From an uncultured Pseudomonadota bacterium (GTDB lineage Bacteria; Pseudomonadota; Gammaproteobacteria; Steroidobacterales; Steroidobacteraceae): a stretch of DNA of 64,000 nucleotides. Both the position numbers and the translations under genes were made by a program. This document shows positions 47,239 to 55,809 of this stretch, in pieces. Where the stretch lies: NCBI GenBank assembly GCA_902826635.1, contig CADEFQ010000011.1, positions 1-64,000 of the forward strand, in the 5' to 3' direction. The notes below the pieces were generated by a model. It was not told the origin of the DNA. It made no database searches and saw only the letters and a program-made list of their open reading frames with translations. Position 1 is the first letter of the stretch. Every line of letters begins with the position of its first letter.

Positions 47239-48027
47239 ATGACAAGAAAACGGGGACGACCAAAAGCGAACGGGCTGGCCCTGCACCATCGCCTCTACAT
47301 GATGTTGCAGCAACAGCTTGCCGACGGCACCATCGCGCCCGGCGCGGCGCTGCCGAGCGAACCGGATCTCGCGCACCGGACACACCTGTCGCGCACGACA
47401 GTGCGCCGCGCGCTCGCGCGCCTGGCCGCCGAGGGAATGATCGAGCGTCGCCACGGCAGCGGCACCTACGCGACCACGCAGGGCGCGGTGCGCGCACGAA
47501 GCGCCGCCGCGGTGGACTGCTCGAAGTTGCTCGGCGACCTGCGGGCCATGGCGCGTACCACCACCACGCGGCTGTTGCACCACGCCATGATCGCGACCCC
47601 GCCGAGGGTTCTCGCGGCGTGCCCGGAGCTGGGGCCGCGGGTGCTCATGGTCCAGCGCACGCGGATCTATCGCGGCAAGCCCTTCGTCGTCATCACCCAC
47701 TACCTGCCCGAGCGCCATGCCGCGCTGTTCGCGAAATCACGGCTGAAGAGCCAGCCCACGATCTTCGTTTTCGAGAAAGCGGGCATCACGCCGGCTCGTG
47801 GCGATCAACAGATCACGGCGACGGCGGCGGACCATGTGTTCTCGCGCGAACTCGCCGTGAACATCGGAGCACCGCTGCTCGCCATCCACCGCGCCATGCG
47901 TGACGCCAAGGGCGCGGTCCTCGAATACCACGAAGCGCTCTACGACCCCGAGTTCATCACGGTGCAGATGGAAGTACAGCGCGAGAAAGTCGGCAAGGAC
48001 GGCTTTCGCTGGCGACCGGTGCGCTGA
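47239..48027 (+). CDS. GntR-family regulator with UTRA effector domain
   Basis: The 262-residue regulator has an N-terminal winged helix (about 14-80, LPSEPDLAHRTHLSRTTVRRALARL and ERRHGSGTY). A UTRA ligand domain follows from about 100 to 250 (VQRTRIYRGKPFVVITHYLP; YHEALYDPEFI). UTRA domains sense sugars, amino acids or histidine-related compounds. Only 34 bases separate it from the methyltransferase-cupin pair, so it most likely controls that unit and itself. The short linker MTRKRGRPKANG is AT-hook-like. Confidence 0.9.
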   Translation: MTRKRGRPKANGLALHHRLYMMLQQQLADGTIAPGAALPSEPDLAHRTHLSRTTVRRALARLAAEGMIERRHGSGTYATTQGAVRARSAAAVDCSKLLGDLRAMARTTTTRLLHHAMIATPPRVLAACPELGPRVLMVQRTRIYRGKPFVVITHYLPERHAALFAKSRLKSQPTIFVFEKAGITPARGDQQITATAADHVFSRELAVNIGAPLLAIHRAMRDAKGAVLEYHEALYDPEFITVQMEVQREKVGKDGFRWRPVR

Positions 48028-48066
48028 GCGCCACGACGCTGTAGCCATCCTTCGGGTTACTTCCCG

Positions 48067-49467
48067 ATGCCGCCACGCACACGCAGACCTGCAGCGCAGT
48101 TCCGCAAGAACCTGCTCGAAGACGCCGCGCAGCGTGCCGCGCGTTATCTCGACGAACTCGACACACGCGCCGTCGCGCCGCTCCCCGCTGCGATCGCACG
48201 ACTCGACGATCTCGACACGCCCATGCCCGCCGCGCCCACGGATCCCGCGAGCGTGCTCGCGCGCCTCGACGAGATCGTGGGCCCCGCGACCATGGGCATG
48301 GCGGGCCCGCGGTTCTTCGGCTTCGTGATCGGCGGCGCGCTCCCCGCGACGGTGGCGGCCAACTGGCTCGCGACCGCGTGGGACCAGAATGCGGCGCTCG
48401 CGACGGCGACGCCCGGCGTTTCACGCATCGAAGCGGTCGCCCTCGGCTGGCTGATCGACATTCTCGGACTGCCCCCAACGACGCAGGGCGCGTTCGTGAC
48501 CGGCGCCACGATGGCGAACTTTACCGCGCTCGCCGCGGCCCGCCATCAGGTGCTCGAGCGGGCCGGCTGGTCGGTCGAAGCGGATGGCCTCTTCGGCGCG
48601 CCGCCGATCACCGTGATCGTCGGCGATGAAGCGCACCCGACGCTGATCAAATCCCTCGGCCTTCTCGGCCTGGGTCGCAATCGCGTCGTACGCGTACCGG
48701 TCGACGGCCAGGGTCGCATGCGCGCCGACCGGCTGCCGCGCATTGAAGGTCCTACGATCCTGTGCCTGCAGGCCGGCAACCTGAACACCGGCGCCTTCGA
48801 TCCCTTCGATGACCTCTGCGCCGCCGCGCACGCGGCGGGCGCGTGGTGTCACATCGACGGCGCCTTCGGCCTGTGGGCATCCGCCTCGGCGCAGCTCGCG
48901 CCGCTCGCCCGCGGCATCGGGCTGGCGGACTCGTGGGCCACCGATGCGCATAAGTGGCTCAACGTACCCTACGACAGCGGCATTGCGTTCGTGCGCGAGC
49001 CGGGCGCGCTGCCGGCGGCGATGGCGATCTCCGCGGAGTATCTGCCCGTCGGCGACGGCGCCCGCAATCCCGCGGACTTCACGCCGGAACTGTCGCGCCG
49101 CGCGCGCGGCATCGAAGTGTGGGCGGCACTTGCATCGCTCGGCCGCAGCGGTCTCGCGGAGATGTTCGAGCGCAATTGCCGTGGCGCCCGCAGGTTTGCG
49201 GCGGGCCTCGCCGCCGCCGGCTACGAGGTCCTGAACGACGTCGTGCTGAACCAGGTGCTCGTCTCCTTCGGCACACCCGGCGTCACGGAGCGCGTGGTGC
49301 AGGCCGTGCAGTCCGACGGCACCTGCTGGTGCGGCCGCACGGTGTGGCAGGGCCGCACGGCGCTGCGCATCAGCGTGTGCTCGTGGGCGACGACCGATGA
49401 CGATATCGAAATGAGCCTCGAGGCGATGCTGCGCATTGCGGCCACCGTGCCCACCGCCGTGCGCTGA
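48067..49467 (+). CDS. Group II PLP-dependent amino-acid decarboxylase
   Basis: The 466-residue fold-type I enzyme is of the DOPA/glutamate decarboxylase family. GPRFFGFVIGGALP near 80, TGATMANFTALAAARH, the aspartate in WCHIDGAFG (D264) and the PLP lysine in ATDAHKWLNVPYDSG (K296) are in the usual order. Substrate cannot be read; DOPA, aspartate or tyrosine decarboxylases share this pattern. It starts 39 bases after the GntR gene and may be part of its regulon. It converges on the MFS gene, with 9 bases between stops. Confidence 0.88.
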   Translation: MPPRTRRPAAQFRKNLLEDAAQRAARYLDELDTRAVAPLPAAIARLDDLDTPMPAAPTDPASVLARLDEIVGPATMGMAGPRFFGFVIGGALPATVAANWLATAWDQNAALATATPGVSRIEAVALGWLIDILGLPPTTQGAFVTGATMANFTALAAARHQVLERAGWSVEADGLFGAPPITVIVGDEAHPTLIKSLGLLGLGRNRVVRVPVDGQGRMRADRLPRIEGPTILCLQAGNLNTGAFDPFDDLCAAAHAAGAWCHIDGAFGLWASASAQLAPLARGIGLADSWATDAHKWLNVPYDSGIAFVREPGALPAAMAISAEYLPVGDGARNPADFTPELSRRARGIEVWAALASLGRSGLAEMFERNCRGARRFAAGLAAAGYEVLNDVVLNQVLVSFGTPGVTERVVQAVQSDGTCWCGRTVWQGRTALRISVCSWATTDDDIEMSLEAMLRIAATVPTAVR

Positions 49468-49476
49468 TCCTGCGGC

Positions 49477-50742
49477 CTACGCGTCCACCGCTCCGTACCA
49501 CTCGCGATCGAGGCGCCTCGACGCCGCCCAGAACAGCGCGCCGCTCACGAGATAGAAGGCCGTAGCGATCAGGATCGAGTACCGCAGTGCGTCGCTGCCG
49601 AATCGCGGCGCGAGAAAATCCGACAGCGCGCCGACGAACAAGGTGCCGCCACCGATGCCGATCAGGTTGATCATGAAAAGGAAGATCGCCGACGCCGTGG
49701 CGCGCATCCGCGGTGCGACGAGGTGCTGCATCGCTGTGTAGACGGGCCCGGTCCAGCTCGCACTCAAGGTCATGGGCACGCAGAAGAGCACACAGGCGAG
49801 GATCAGCGACGGCGCCAGCACCGCCGCGGCAAGGAAAGGCGCGATCGCGACCAGCATCACGCCGGGCAGGATGGCGTAGGCCGCCTTGCTTCGCGCGCCG
49901 AGCCGGTCGCCCGCCCAGCCGCCGAGCCAGATCCCCGCCACACCGAAGACCAGCGTCCCAAGGCCTACGAACCACGCCGTCTGCGCCAGCGTGAGGCCGT
50001 GACTGCGGATGAAGAACGACGGCGTCCAGAAGAGGAGCCCGTAGCCGATCACCGACGAACTCGACGCGCCGAGCGCGAGCAGGAAGAACGAAGGCTTGCG
50101 CGCCAGCACGCGCAGCACCTCGGTGAACGAACCGTTCGCCGGCGGGGGCGCGGCCGCGTACACATCGAGCGCGCCGCGCACGGGCTCACGGACCGTGAGA
50201 CGAAACACCGGCGCGAGCAGCAAGCCGCCAATACCGACCGTGAGGAACGCGACACGCCAGTCGACGGCGCTCGCGACGAGCCCTCCGAACAGCGTGCCGA
50301 GGCCGCTGCCGATCGGGATGCCGAACGAGAACACCGCAAACGCGCGCGCGCGCTGCTGCGGTGGAAAGTAGTCGCTGATGAGCGAAAACGCGGGCGCGAC
50401 GCCGCCCGCCTCGCCGACGCCGACGCCAACACGGGCGAGCAGCAGTTGCGCGAACGACTGCGCCTGGCCGCAGAGCGCGGTGAACCCGCTCCAAACCGCG
50501 AGCGCACCGGTCATGATCCAGGTGCGGCTCCTGCGATCCGCGAGGCGCGCGATCGGAATGCCGAGGACGGTATAGAAGAGCGCGAACGCCGCGCCGCTCA
50601 TCAGGCCGAGCTGCGTATCGGTGAGGCCCAGATCCCGCTTGATCGGCTCGGCGAGTATCCCGACGATCACGCGATCGACGAAATTGAAGGTGTAGACGAC
50701 GACGAGGATGAAAAGGACGTAGGCTCGATAGAGCGGGCTCAT
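49477..50742 (-). CDS. MFS transporter, Spinster-like
   Basis: The 421-residue protein has about 12 hydrophobic segments. The MFS loop motif appears in IPIARLADRRSRTW between helices 2 and 3. VDRVIVGILAEPIKRDLGLTDTQLGLM near the start and GVGVGEAGGVAPAFSLISDYFP are typical of Spinster-type transporters. The substrate is unknown. Its ATG overlaps the anti-sigma stop (ATGA), so it is in the ECF sigma operon. Confidence 0.9.
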   Translation of the reverse strand: MSPLYRAYVLFILVVVYTFNFVDRVIVGILAEPIKRDLGLTDTQLGLMSGAAFALFYTVLGIPIARLADRRSRTWIMTGALAVWSGFTALCGQAQSFAQLLLARVGVGVGEAGGVAPAFSLISDYFPPQQRARAFAVFSFGIPIGSGLGTLFGGLVASAVDWRVAFLTVGIGGLLLAPVFRLTVREPVRGALDVYAAAPPPANGSFTEVLRVLARKPSFFLLALGASSSSVIGYGLLFWTPSFFIRSHGLTLAQTAWFVGLGTLVFGVAGIWLGGWAGDRLGARSKAAYAILPGVMLVAIAPFLAAAVLAPSLILACVLFCVPMTLSASWTGPVYTAMQHLVAPRMRATASAIFLFMINLIGIGGGTLFVGALSDFLAPRFGSDALRYSILIATAFYLVSGALFWAASRRLDREWYGAVDA

Positions 50743-51491
50743 CGGTGCCTTTCCCAGCTGCGCGCGCGCGCGTCGGCCTCTTCATTGGCATCGAGCGCGT
50801 CGCCCGCTATCCGTTCACCGACGAGCGCTGCTAGCGCCGGCGGCAGTCCGCTGGCGGAGGTGTAATCGCCGCTGCGTTCGCCGCCCGCAGTCATCACCGC
50901 GTCGACCTGCCAGCGGCCCCCTCGCCGGCAGGCGAGGCCCGCGAGCGCTTCGCCGCCGCGCAGGTCGAACGTGCGACAGTACTCACCACTGCCCGAGCGA
51001 AAACTGACGCCGATGTGCGCGGGCTCACTGCCGGTCTGTGTGCTTGCAAGCTGCGTATCCAGCGCGGCCGCGAGCGAGCCTGCCGCCACGAGTCGCCCGT
51101 CCTGCGTCGTGATCGTTCCCGGCCGCGACAGGAGTCGCGGGCCGAGCAGGAGACCAAGCACGAGGCTCGCGGCGAGCGCGCCCCATTGCGGCCACGACCA
51201 GCCGGCCGCGCGCGCGGCGGGGAATATTGGCCGCGCCGCGCGAGGCGCCGGCAGCGGCTGCACATTGGCCGGCGCGGGCCGCCCGTGCGCGGCCGCGACG
51301 AGTCGCTCAGGCACCGGTTCCGCAAGCACGGGGTCGAAGGCGCGCGACAGCGTGGTACGCAGGCGCCGCGCCGCCTCGACGCGTTGCGCGAGTGCCGGAT
51401 CGCGCGCGAGCGCTGCCTCGAATTCGCTGCGCGCCGTCGTGTCGAGCTCGCCATCGACGTACGCCATCAAAGTTTCGTCGGACGGTGTCAT
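50739..51491 (-). CDS. Membrane-anchored anti-sigma factor
   Basis: The 250-residue protein has an N-terminal anti-sigma domain (LMAYVDGELDTTARSEFEAAL, about 8-28). One transmembrane helix is near 100-118 (WGALAASLVLGLLLG), followed by a periplasmic domain of about 130 residues with paired cysteines (GEYCRTFDL, LACRRGG). It lacks the HxxxCxxC zinc motif of ZAS anti-sigmas. It overlaps the sigma gene stop and the MFS start. It should hold the sigma factor at the membrane until a periplasmic signal arrives. Confidence 0.85.
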   Translation of the reverse strand: MTPSDETLMAYVDGELDTTARSEFEAALARDPALAQRVEAARRLRTTLSRAFDPVLAEPVPERLVAAAHGRPAPANVQPLPAPRAARPIFPAARAAGWSWPQWGALAASLVLGLLLGPRLLSRPGTITTQDGRLVAAGSLAAALDTQLASTQTGSEPAHIGVSFRSGSGEYCRTFDLRGGEALAGLACRRGGRWQVDAVMTAGGERSGDYTSASGLPPALAALVGERIAGDALDANEEADARARSWERHR

Positions 51492-51991
51492 GGAGTGGGT
51501 CCTCGCCCGCCGAGCAGTGTCATCAACGTGTCGCGGCCGCGTGCGAGTCGGCTCGTGAGTGTCCCGATCGGTACATCCATTACCGCAGCCGCCTCCTTGT
51601 ACGACAGGCCCTCGACGAGCACGAGACCGACTGCTAGCCGCTGCTCATCAGGCAGCCGCGTCATGGCGGCCTCGACAGACAGCAGGTCTGCATCACCGTC
51701 GCCCGCCGGGTCCCGAAGCTCCTCGACATCGACATCACCGGCGAGCGAGCGGCGGCGCCGGCTCCGGGCTCGCGTCTCGTCGATCCACGCGTTGCGCATG
51801 ATGCCGAATATCCAGTGTGCCAGTGGCGAACCGGGCCGCCACTGATCGCCGTGCGTCAGCGCGCGCTCGACGGCGATCTGCACGAGATCGTCGGCGTCGT
51901 GCGGATCACGCGCAACGGTACGCGCAAAGCGCCGCAGCCTCGGCAGCAATGCAACGATCTCGCGGCGGACAGTGGCGGGGCCGGAACTCAT
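51488..51991 (-). CDS. ECF RNA polymerase sigma factor
   Basis: The 167-residue protein has sigma region 2 (about 20-85, DPHDADDLVQIAVERAL and HWIFGIMRNAWIDETRARSR). Region 4 (about 110-160, LPDEQRLAVGLVLVEGLSYKEAAAVMDVPIGTLTSRLARGRDTL) follows. No extra C-terminal domain is present. Its anti-sigma follows with an ATGA overlap. The exported subtilisin is divergent and is a plausible target, but no clear ECF promoter was identified. Confidence 0.93.
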   Translation of the reverse strand: MSSGPATVRREIVALLPRLRRFARTVARDPHDADDLVQIAVERALTHGDQWRPGSPLAHWIFGIMRNAWIDETRARSRRRRSLAGDVDVEELRDPAGDGDADLLSVEAAMTRLPDEQRLAVGLVLVEGLSYKEAAAVMDVPIGTLTSRLARGRDTLMTLLGGRGPTP

Positions 51992-52082
51992 CTCTCCATG
52001 AGCCTACGACCGGGACCGCGATTTTCTTCCATTGGTCTCCTGACCCGACACCGCGCGGATGCCTTGGGGCATCATCAGCGTC

Positions 52083-53369
52083 ATGGGACATGATGGCATA
52101 AGGCAGCTCGCGCTCGCCGCGCTCGTGGTGACCGTCCTTGCGCCACCGGGTGCGGGCGCGCAGGTGTCCCTGCCGACTGTGCCCAAGATCGAGGTCCCGG
52201 GCCTGCCGACATTGGACGTTCCCGGGGCGGCAACAGGCCTCGCGAGTGACGTCGCCACCGACGCACGACGCCTGCGCATCCGCAATCTCCTGCGTCTGCA
52301 TCCGCGCGAGCTCGATCGCGACCCCGCGGGCGAGCTGATCGTGCTCGGCGAGATCCTCGCGTTCTCACCCACCGGGGAATCGCTCGCGCGCCTGCGCGGC
52401 GCGGGCTTCACCGTCCTGCGCGAGAGCGTGCTCGCGAGCCTCGTCGCGCGCATCGTCGTGTTGTCAGCGCCGGCGGGTGTTTCAACCCGCCGCGCGCTCG
52501 CGCTCGTGCGTCGGGCCGACGCGGCCGGCCTCTACGATTTCAATCACGTGCATCTCGACGCCGGCACGGCGGGCACGGGTATCGGCACCGCGCCGGCGAC
52601 GACGACGGAACCGGCGCTGGCCGCCGTTCGCGCCGGTGCGCCCGTTCGCATCGGCCTCATCGACACGGGTGTCGACAGCACGCTTGCCGTGTTCGCGCGC
52701 GCAACGATCCACCGCGACGGCTGCAACGGAGCGCCCGTCCCTGCGCCGCATGGGACAGCGGTCGCCTCGTTGCTGGTCGATAGCTTTCCCGATGCGACAC
52801 TTTATGCGGCCGATGTGTTCTGCGAGAGTCCCGCGGGCGGCGCATCGGACCGCATTGCCGCTGCGCTCGACTGGATGGCGCGCGAGCACGTTGCGATCGT
52901 CAACGCGAGCCTCGTCGGCCCCCGCAACCTCATGGTCGAAGCCGCGACTCGCCTGCTGGTCGCGCGCGGTGTGCTGATCGTCGCCGCGGTCGGCAACGAC
53001 GGTCCGGCCGCACTGCCGCTCTTCCCGGCGGCGTATCCAGGCGTCGTCGGCGTAACTGCGGTCGACGCAAAGAACAAGGTGCTCCCGGAAGCCTGTCGCG
53101 GCGAGCAAGTCGACTTCGCCGCGCGCGGTGCCGATCTAGCGGCGTTCGGTGGGGCGGGCGATCGCGTGCCCGTGCGCGGGACTTCGTTTGCGGCGCCGCT
53201 CGTGGCCGCGCGTCTCGCCGCGCTCTTGGGGGCGCCCGATCCGGCGGCAGCCGCCGCCGCCGTGGCGACTCTCTCGCACGAGGCCGTCGACCTCGGTCGC
53301 AAGGGACGCGACATAATCTACGGAGACGGCTATCTCGCACCTCTCGTGGATCTCGCGGGAAGAAAATAG
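52083..53369 (+). CDS. Exported subtilisin-like (S8) serine peptidase
   Basis: The 428-residue protein has a signal peptide (MGHDGIRQLALAALVVTVLAPPGAGAQ) and a Pro-rich start (VPKIEVPGLPTLDVPG). A propeptide-like region of about 120 residues precedes the catalytic domain. Asp is in RIGLIDTGVD, His in PHGTAVASLL, and Ser in VRGTSFAAPLVAA; the oxyanion Asn is in VAAVGNDGP. An in-frame ATG at 52059 would add eight residues. It diverges from the ECF sigma gene and is followed by the Ala-rich exported protein, suggesting a cell-surface or regulated-proteolysis role. Confidence 0.9.
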   Translation: MGHDGIRQLALAALVVTVLAPPGAGAQVSLPTVPKIEVPGLPTLDVPGAATGLASDVATDARRLRIRNLLRLHPRELDRDPAGELIVLGEILAFSPTGESLARLRGAGFTVLRESVLASLVARIVVLSAPAGVSTRRALALVRRADAAGLYDFNHVHLDAGTAGTGIGTAPATTTEPALAAVRAGAPVRIGLIDTGVDSTLAVFARATIHRDGCNGAPVPAPHGTAVASLLVDSFPDATLYAADVFCESPAGGASDRIAAALDWMAREHVAIVNASLVGPRNLMVEAATRLLVARGVLIVAAVGNDGPAALPLFPAAYPGVVGVTAVDAKNKVLPEACRGEQVDFAARGADLAAFGGAGDRVPVRGTSFAAPLVAARLAALLGAPDPAAAAAAVATLSHEAVDLGRKGRDIIYGDGYLAPLVDLAGRK

Positions 53370-53434
53370 CGGGCCCGGACGTTCTCTCCACATGAAGGCC
53401 GCGGATGGACCACGGCCACCAGTGAGGAGTCGTC

Positions 53435-54055
53435 ATGAAGAAGCACATCTTTGCGGGTCTCGCCACGACAGCGGCGCTGCTCGTCTTCTCGGGCGGTGCA
53501 CAGGCCCAGCTGATCGGCGGCGCCGTCAACGGCACGGTGAACGGCAGCCTCGGCGGATCAATCGGCGCCGACACGTCGATGATCGGTTCGGCGCACGATC
53601 GCGCGATGGCGCCGGTCGGTCGCGTGAAGGACCGCGCCGGCGACACTGTAACGACGCAGCGCGCACGCGCCGAAGGCGCGGCTCGTGGTGCAGCCGGCAC
53701 GGCGGTCAGCGCCGCCAGTACCGCACGGGGTGCGGCTGCCGGTGCCGCGAGCACGGCCGGGCAGGCAGCGGATGCCTCTGCGTCGGCTGCGGCGGCGGCG
53801 GCGGCTTCGGGTGCGGCCGACGCCTCGGGCGGCAAGGATCGCGACATGCCTGCGCCGTTCACGCCGGCGGATCCCGCGGCACCGGAGTCGCCGCTGTTCG
53901 ACGTGGGCGCCGGCGGCAGCGCGAGTGCCGACGCGGCCTTCGAGGCGAACGACACGCGCGTCGCGCCGCAGGCGACAACGCCGACGCCCGCCGCCGAATC
54001 GACCGACAAGCCAGCCGCGAAGCCAGCTCGCGATCGCGACAGCGACGTGCGCTGA
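53435..54055 (+). CDS. Exported alanine-rich hypothetical protein
   Basis: The 206-residue protein has a signal peptide (MKKHIFAGLATTAALLVFSGGAQA). The low-complexity mature part is rich in Ala, Gly, Thr and Asp. The middle (about 75-130) is an Ala-rich segment likely to be helical or disordered, and the end is charged (KPARDRDSDVR). AGGAG precedes the ATG. I do not recognise a family. It follows the S8 peptidase by 65 bases, so a substrate or partner relation is possible. Confidence 0.65.
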   Translation: MKKHIFAGLATTAALLVFSGGAQAQLIGGAVNGTVNGSLGGSIGADTSMIGSAHDRAMAPVGRVKDRAGDTVTTQRARAEGAARGAAGTAVSAASTARGAAAGAASTAGQAADASASAAAAAAASGAADASGGKDRDMPAPFTPADPAAPESPLFDVGAGGSASADAAFEANDTRVAPQATTPTPAAESTDKPAAKPARDRDSDVR

Positions 54056-54136
54056 TTGCCGGTCGTGACCCGTGATGACAGCGCGGCGGGGATCCCGATC
54101 CCCGCCGCGCTAGAATCACCGGATGAGACACACCCG

Positions 54137-54655
54137 ATGACGACCATCACGATCCGGCGCGCGACCATTGCCGACGCGTTCAGGCTGAGCGAGATCGGTG
54201 CGGCGACGTTCACCGATACTTTCGGCCACCTGTACCCGCCGGAAGATCTCGCGGCTTTCCTGCACATCGCCCACACGCCGGAGGTCTGGAGCCGCCGCCT
54301 GCACGATGCGCATGTCGCCGTGTGGCTCGTGGAAGCGAAGGACGGCGCCGTCGCCGGCTATGCCTCCGCCGGTCCGTGCAAGTTGCCGGTGCCCGACCTC
54401 GAATCGAATGCCGGCGAGCTGTTCCAGCTGTACGTGCGCGATACCTATCGCGGCGGCAAACTCGGCTCTCGCCTCCTGGAAGCCGCGCTCGCCTGGCTCG
54501 AGGCGCGCGGATTCGCTCCGCTCTATCTCGGGGTGTGGAGCGGCAACGAGGGCGCCCAGCGACTTTACGGGCGCTTCGGTTTCACACGCTGCGGCGAGTA
54601 CGAGTTCCCGGTCGGCGCGCAGCGCGATCACGAATTCATCCTGCGCCGCGCATGA
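54137..54655 (+). CDS. GNAT-family N-acetyltransferase
   Basis: The 172-residue acetyltransferase has ITIRRATIADAFRLSEIGAATF at the start, then FQLYVRDTYRGGKLGSRLLEAAL with the acetyl-CoA motif A (about 97-115). LGVWSGNEGAQRLYGRFGF is motif B. The substrate is unknown. The ATG at 54137 begins the domain directly. Its stop overlaps the next aminotransferase start (ATGA). Confidence 0.88.
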   Translation: MTTITIRRATIADAFRLSEIGAATFTDTFGHLYPPEDLAAFLHIAHTPEVWSRRLHDAHVAVWLVEAKDGAVAGYASAGPCKLPVPDLESNAGELFQLYVRDTYRGGKLGSRLLEAALAWLEARGFAPLYLGVWSGNEGAQRLYGRFGFTRCGEYEFPVGAQRDHEFILRRA

Positions 54656-55809
54656 GGGGCCCGAGCATCACCCCGTTTCACGCGGGCGCCATCGGTAGCC
54701 GCGGCGCGATGCGCGTGCGCGCGGGCGAGTCCTTCATCGCGATGCACTACGGTCAACCGTCGGCGGGTGCGCCGGCGGCGGCGATCGCCGCGGCGCACCG
54801 CGTGCTCGATCGCGATCCGCTCGGTTACACGGAGCTGCTCGAGTTGCGCGAGAAGATCGCCGCACACTATTCGTCGACATACGGCGTCGAGATCGAGATC
54901 GAACGCATCCTGCTCACCGCGGGTGCGAGCGCCGGGCTCGTCGCCGCGTACGCCGCGATGTTCCGCCCCGGCGATCGCGTGGCGATGCTGCGGCCCGGCT
55001 ACCCGGCGTATCGCAACACACTCGCCGCGCTGCGCCTCGAGCCGGTCGAGATCCATTGCGGACCGGAGCAGAATTTTCGCCCGACACCGGCGCAGCTCGC
55101 CGCGCTCGATCCCGCCCCGCAGGGCTTCGTGATCGCGAGTCCCGCGAATCCGACGGGCGCGATGCTCGATGCGGCGCAGCTCGGCGCACTGCTCGCGACC
55201 TGCCGCGACCGTGGCATCCGCGTGATTTCGGACGAGATCTACCACGGCATCAGTTTCGGCAAGCCCGCCGTGACCGCGCTCGAGATCGATCCGCGCACCG
55301 TCGTGATCAACAGCTTCTCGAAGCTCTATCGCATGCCGGGCTGGCGTCTCGGCTGGATGATCGTGCCGGCCGACTGGGCCGCGCAGATCCACGCTTACCT
55401 GATCAACATGTTCCTGACGCCCGCAACACTCTCGCAGCACGCGGCGATGGCGGCGATGGACGAGCACGAGGACCTCGGGCGCTGGGTGCGCATCTACGAG
55501 CGCAACCGGTCACGCCTCACCGAAGGCCTGATGAAGCTCGGCTTCCGGCGCATCGTGCCACCCGATGGCGCGTTCTACCTGTACGCGGACATCGGGCATT
55601 TCACGCAGGACAGCATGCAGTTCTGCCTGCGCGCCGTGGACGAGATCGGCGTCGGCCTCGCGCCGGGCATCGATTTCGACCCGCAGGACGGCCATCGGTT
55701 CGTGCGCTTCTCGTTCGCCGTCAATCCGGATGAGATCGAGCAGGCACTCGAGCGGCTCGCGCGCTGGCTGCCGCGCTACGCGGATCAGGGGCCCGCTGCG
55801 TCCGCGTAG
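54652..55809 (+). CDS. Class I/II PLP-dependent aminotransferase
   Basis: The 385-residue enzyme has MHYGQPSAGAPAAAI near the start, LTAGASAGLVAAYAAMF, SPANPTGAMLD, SDEIYHGISFG, and the PLP lysine in INSFSKLYRMPGWRLGW. It belongs to the aspartate-aminotransferase superfamily (subgroup I-gamma-like). The amino donor is not readable. It overlaps the GNAT gene and its end overlaps the convergent AcvB/VirJ-type gene by 25 bases. Confidence 0.88.
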   Translation: MRGPSITPFHAGAIGSRGAMRVRAGESFIAMHYGQPSAGAPAAAIAAAHRVLDRDPLGYTELLELREKIAAHYSSTYGVEIEIERILLTAGASAGLVAAYAAMFRPGDRVAMLRPGYPAYRNTLAALRLEPVEIHCGPEQNFRPTPAQLAALDPAPQGFVIASPANPTGAMLDAAQLGALLATCRDRGIRVISDEIYHGISFGKPAVTALEIDPRTVVINSFSKLYRMPGWRLGWMIVPADWAAQIHAYLINMFLTPATLSQHAAMAAMDEHEDLGRWVRIYERNRSRLTEGLMKLGFRRIVPPDGAFYLYADIGHFTQDSMQFCLRAVDEIGVGLAPGIDFDPQDGHRFVRFSFAVNPDEIEQALERLARWLPRYADQGPAASA

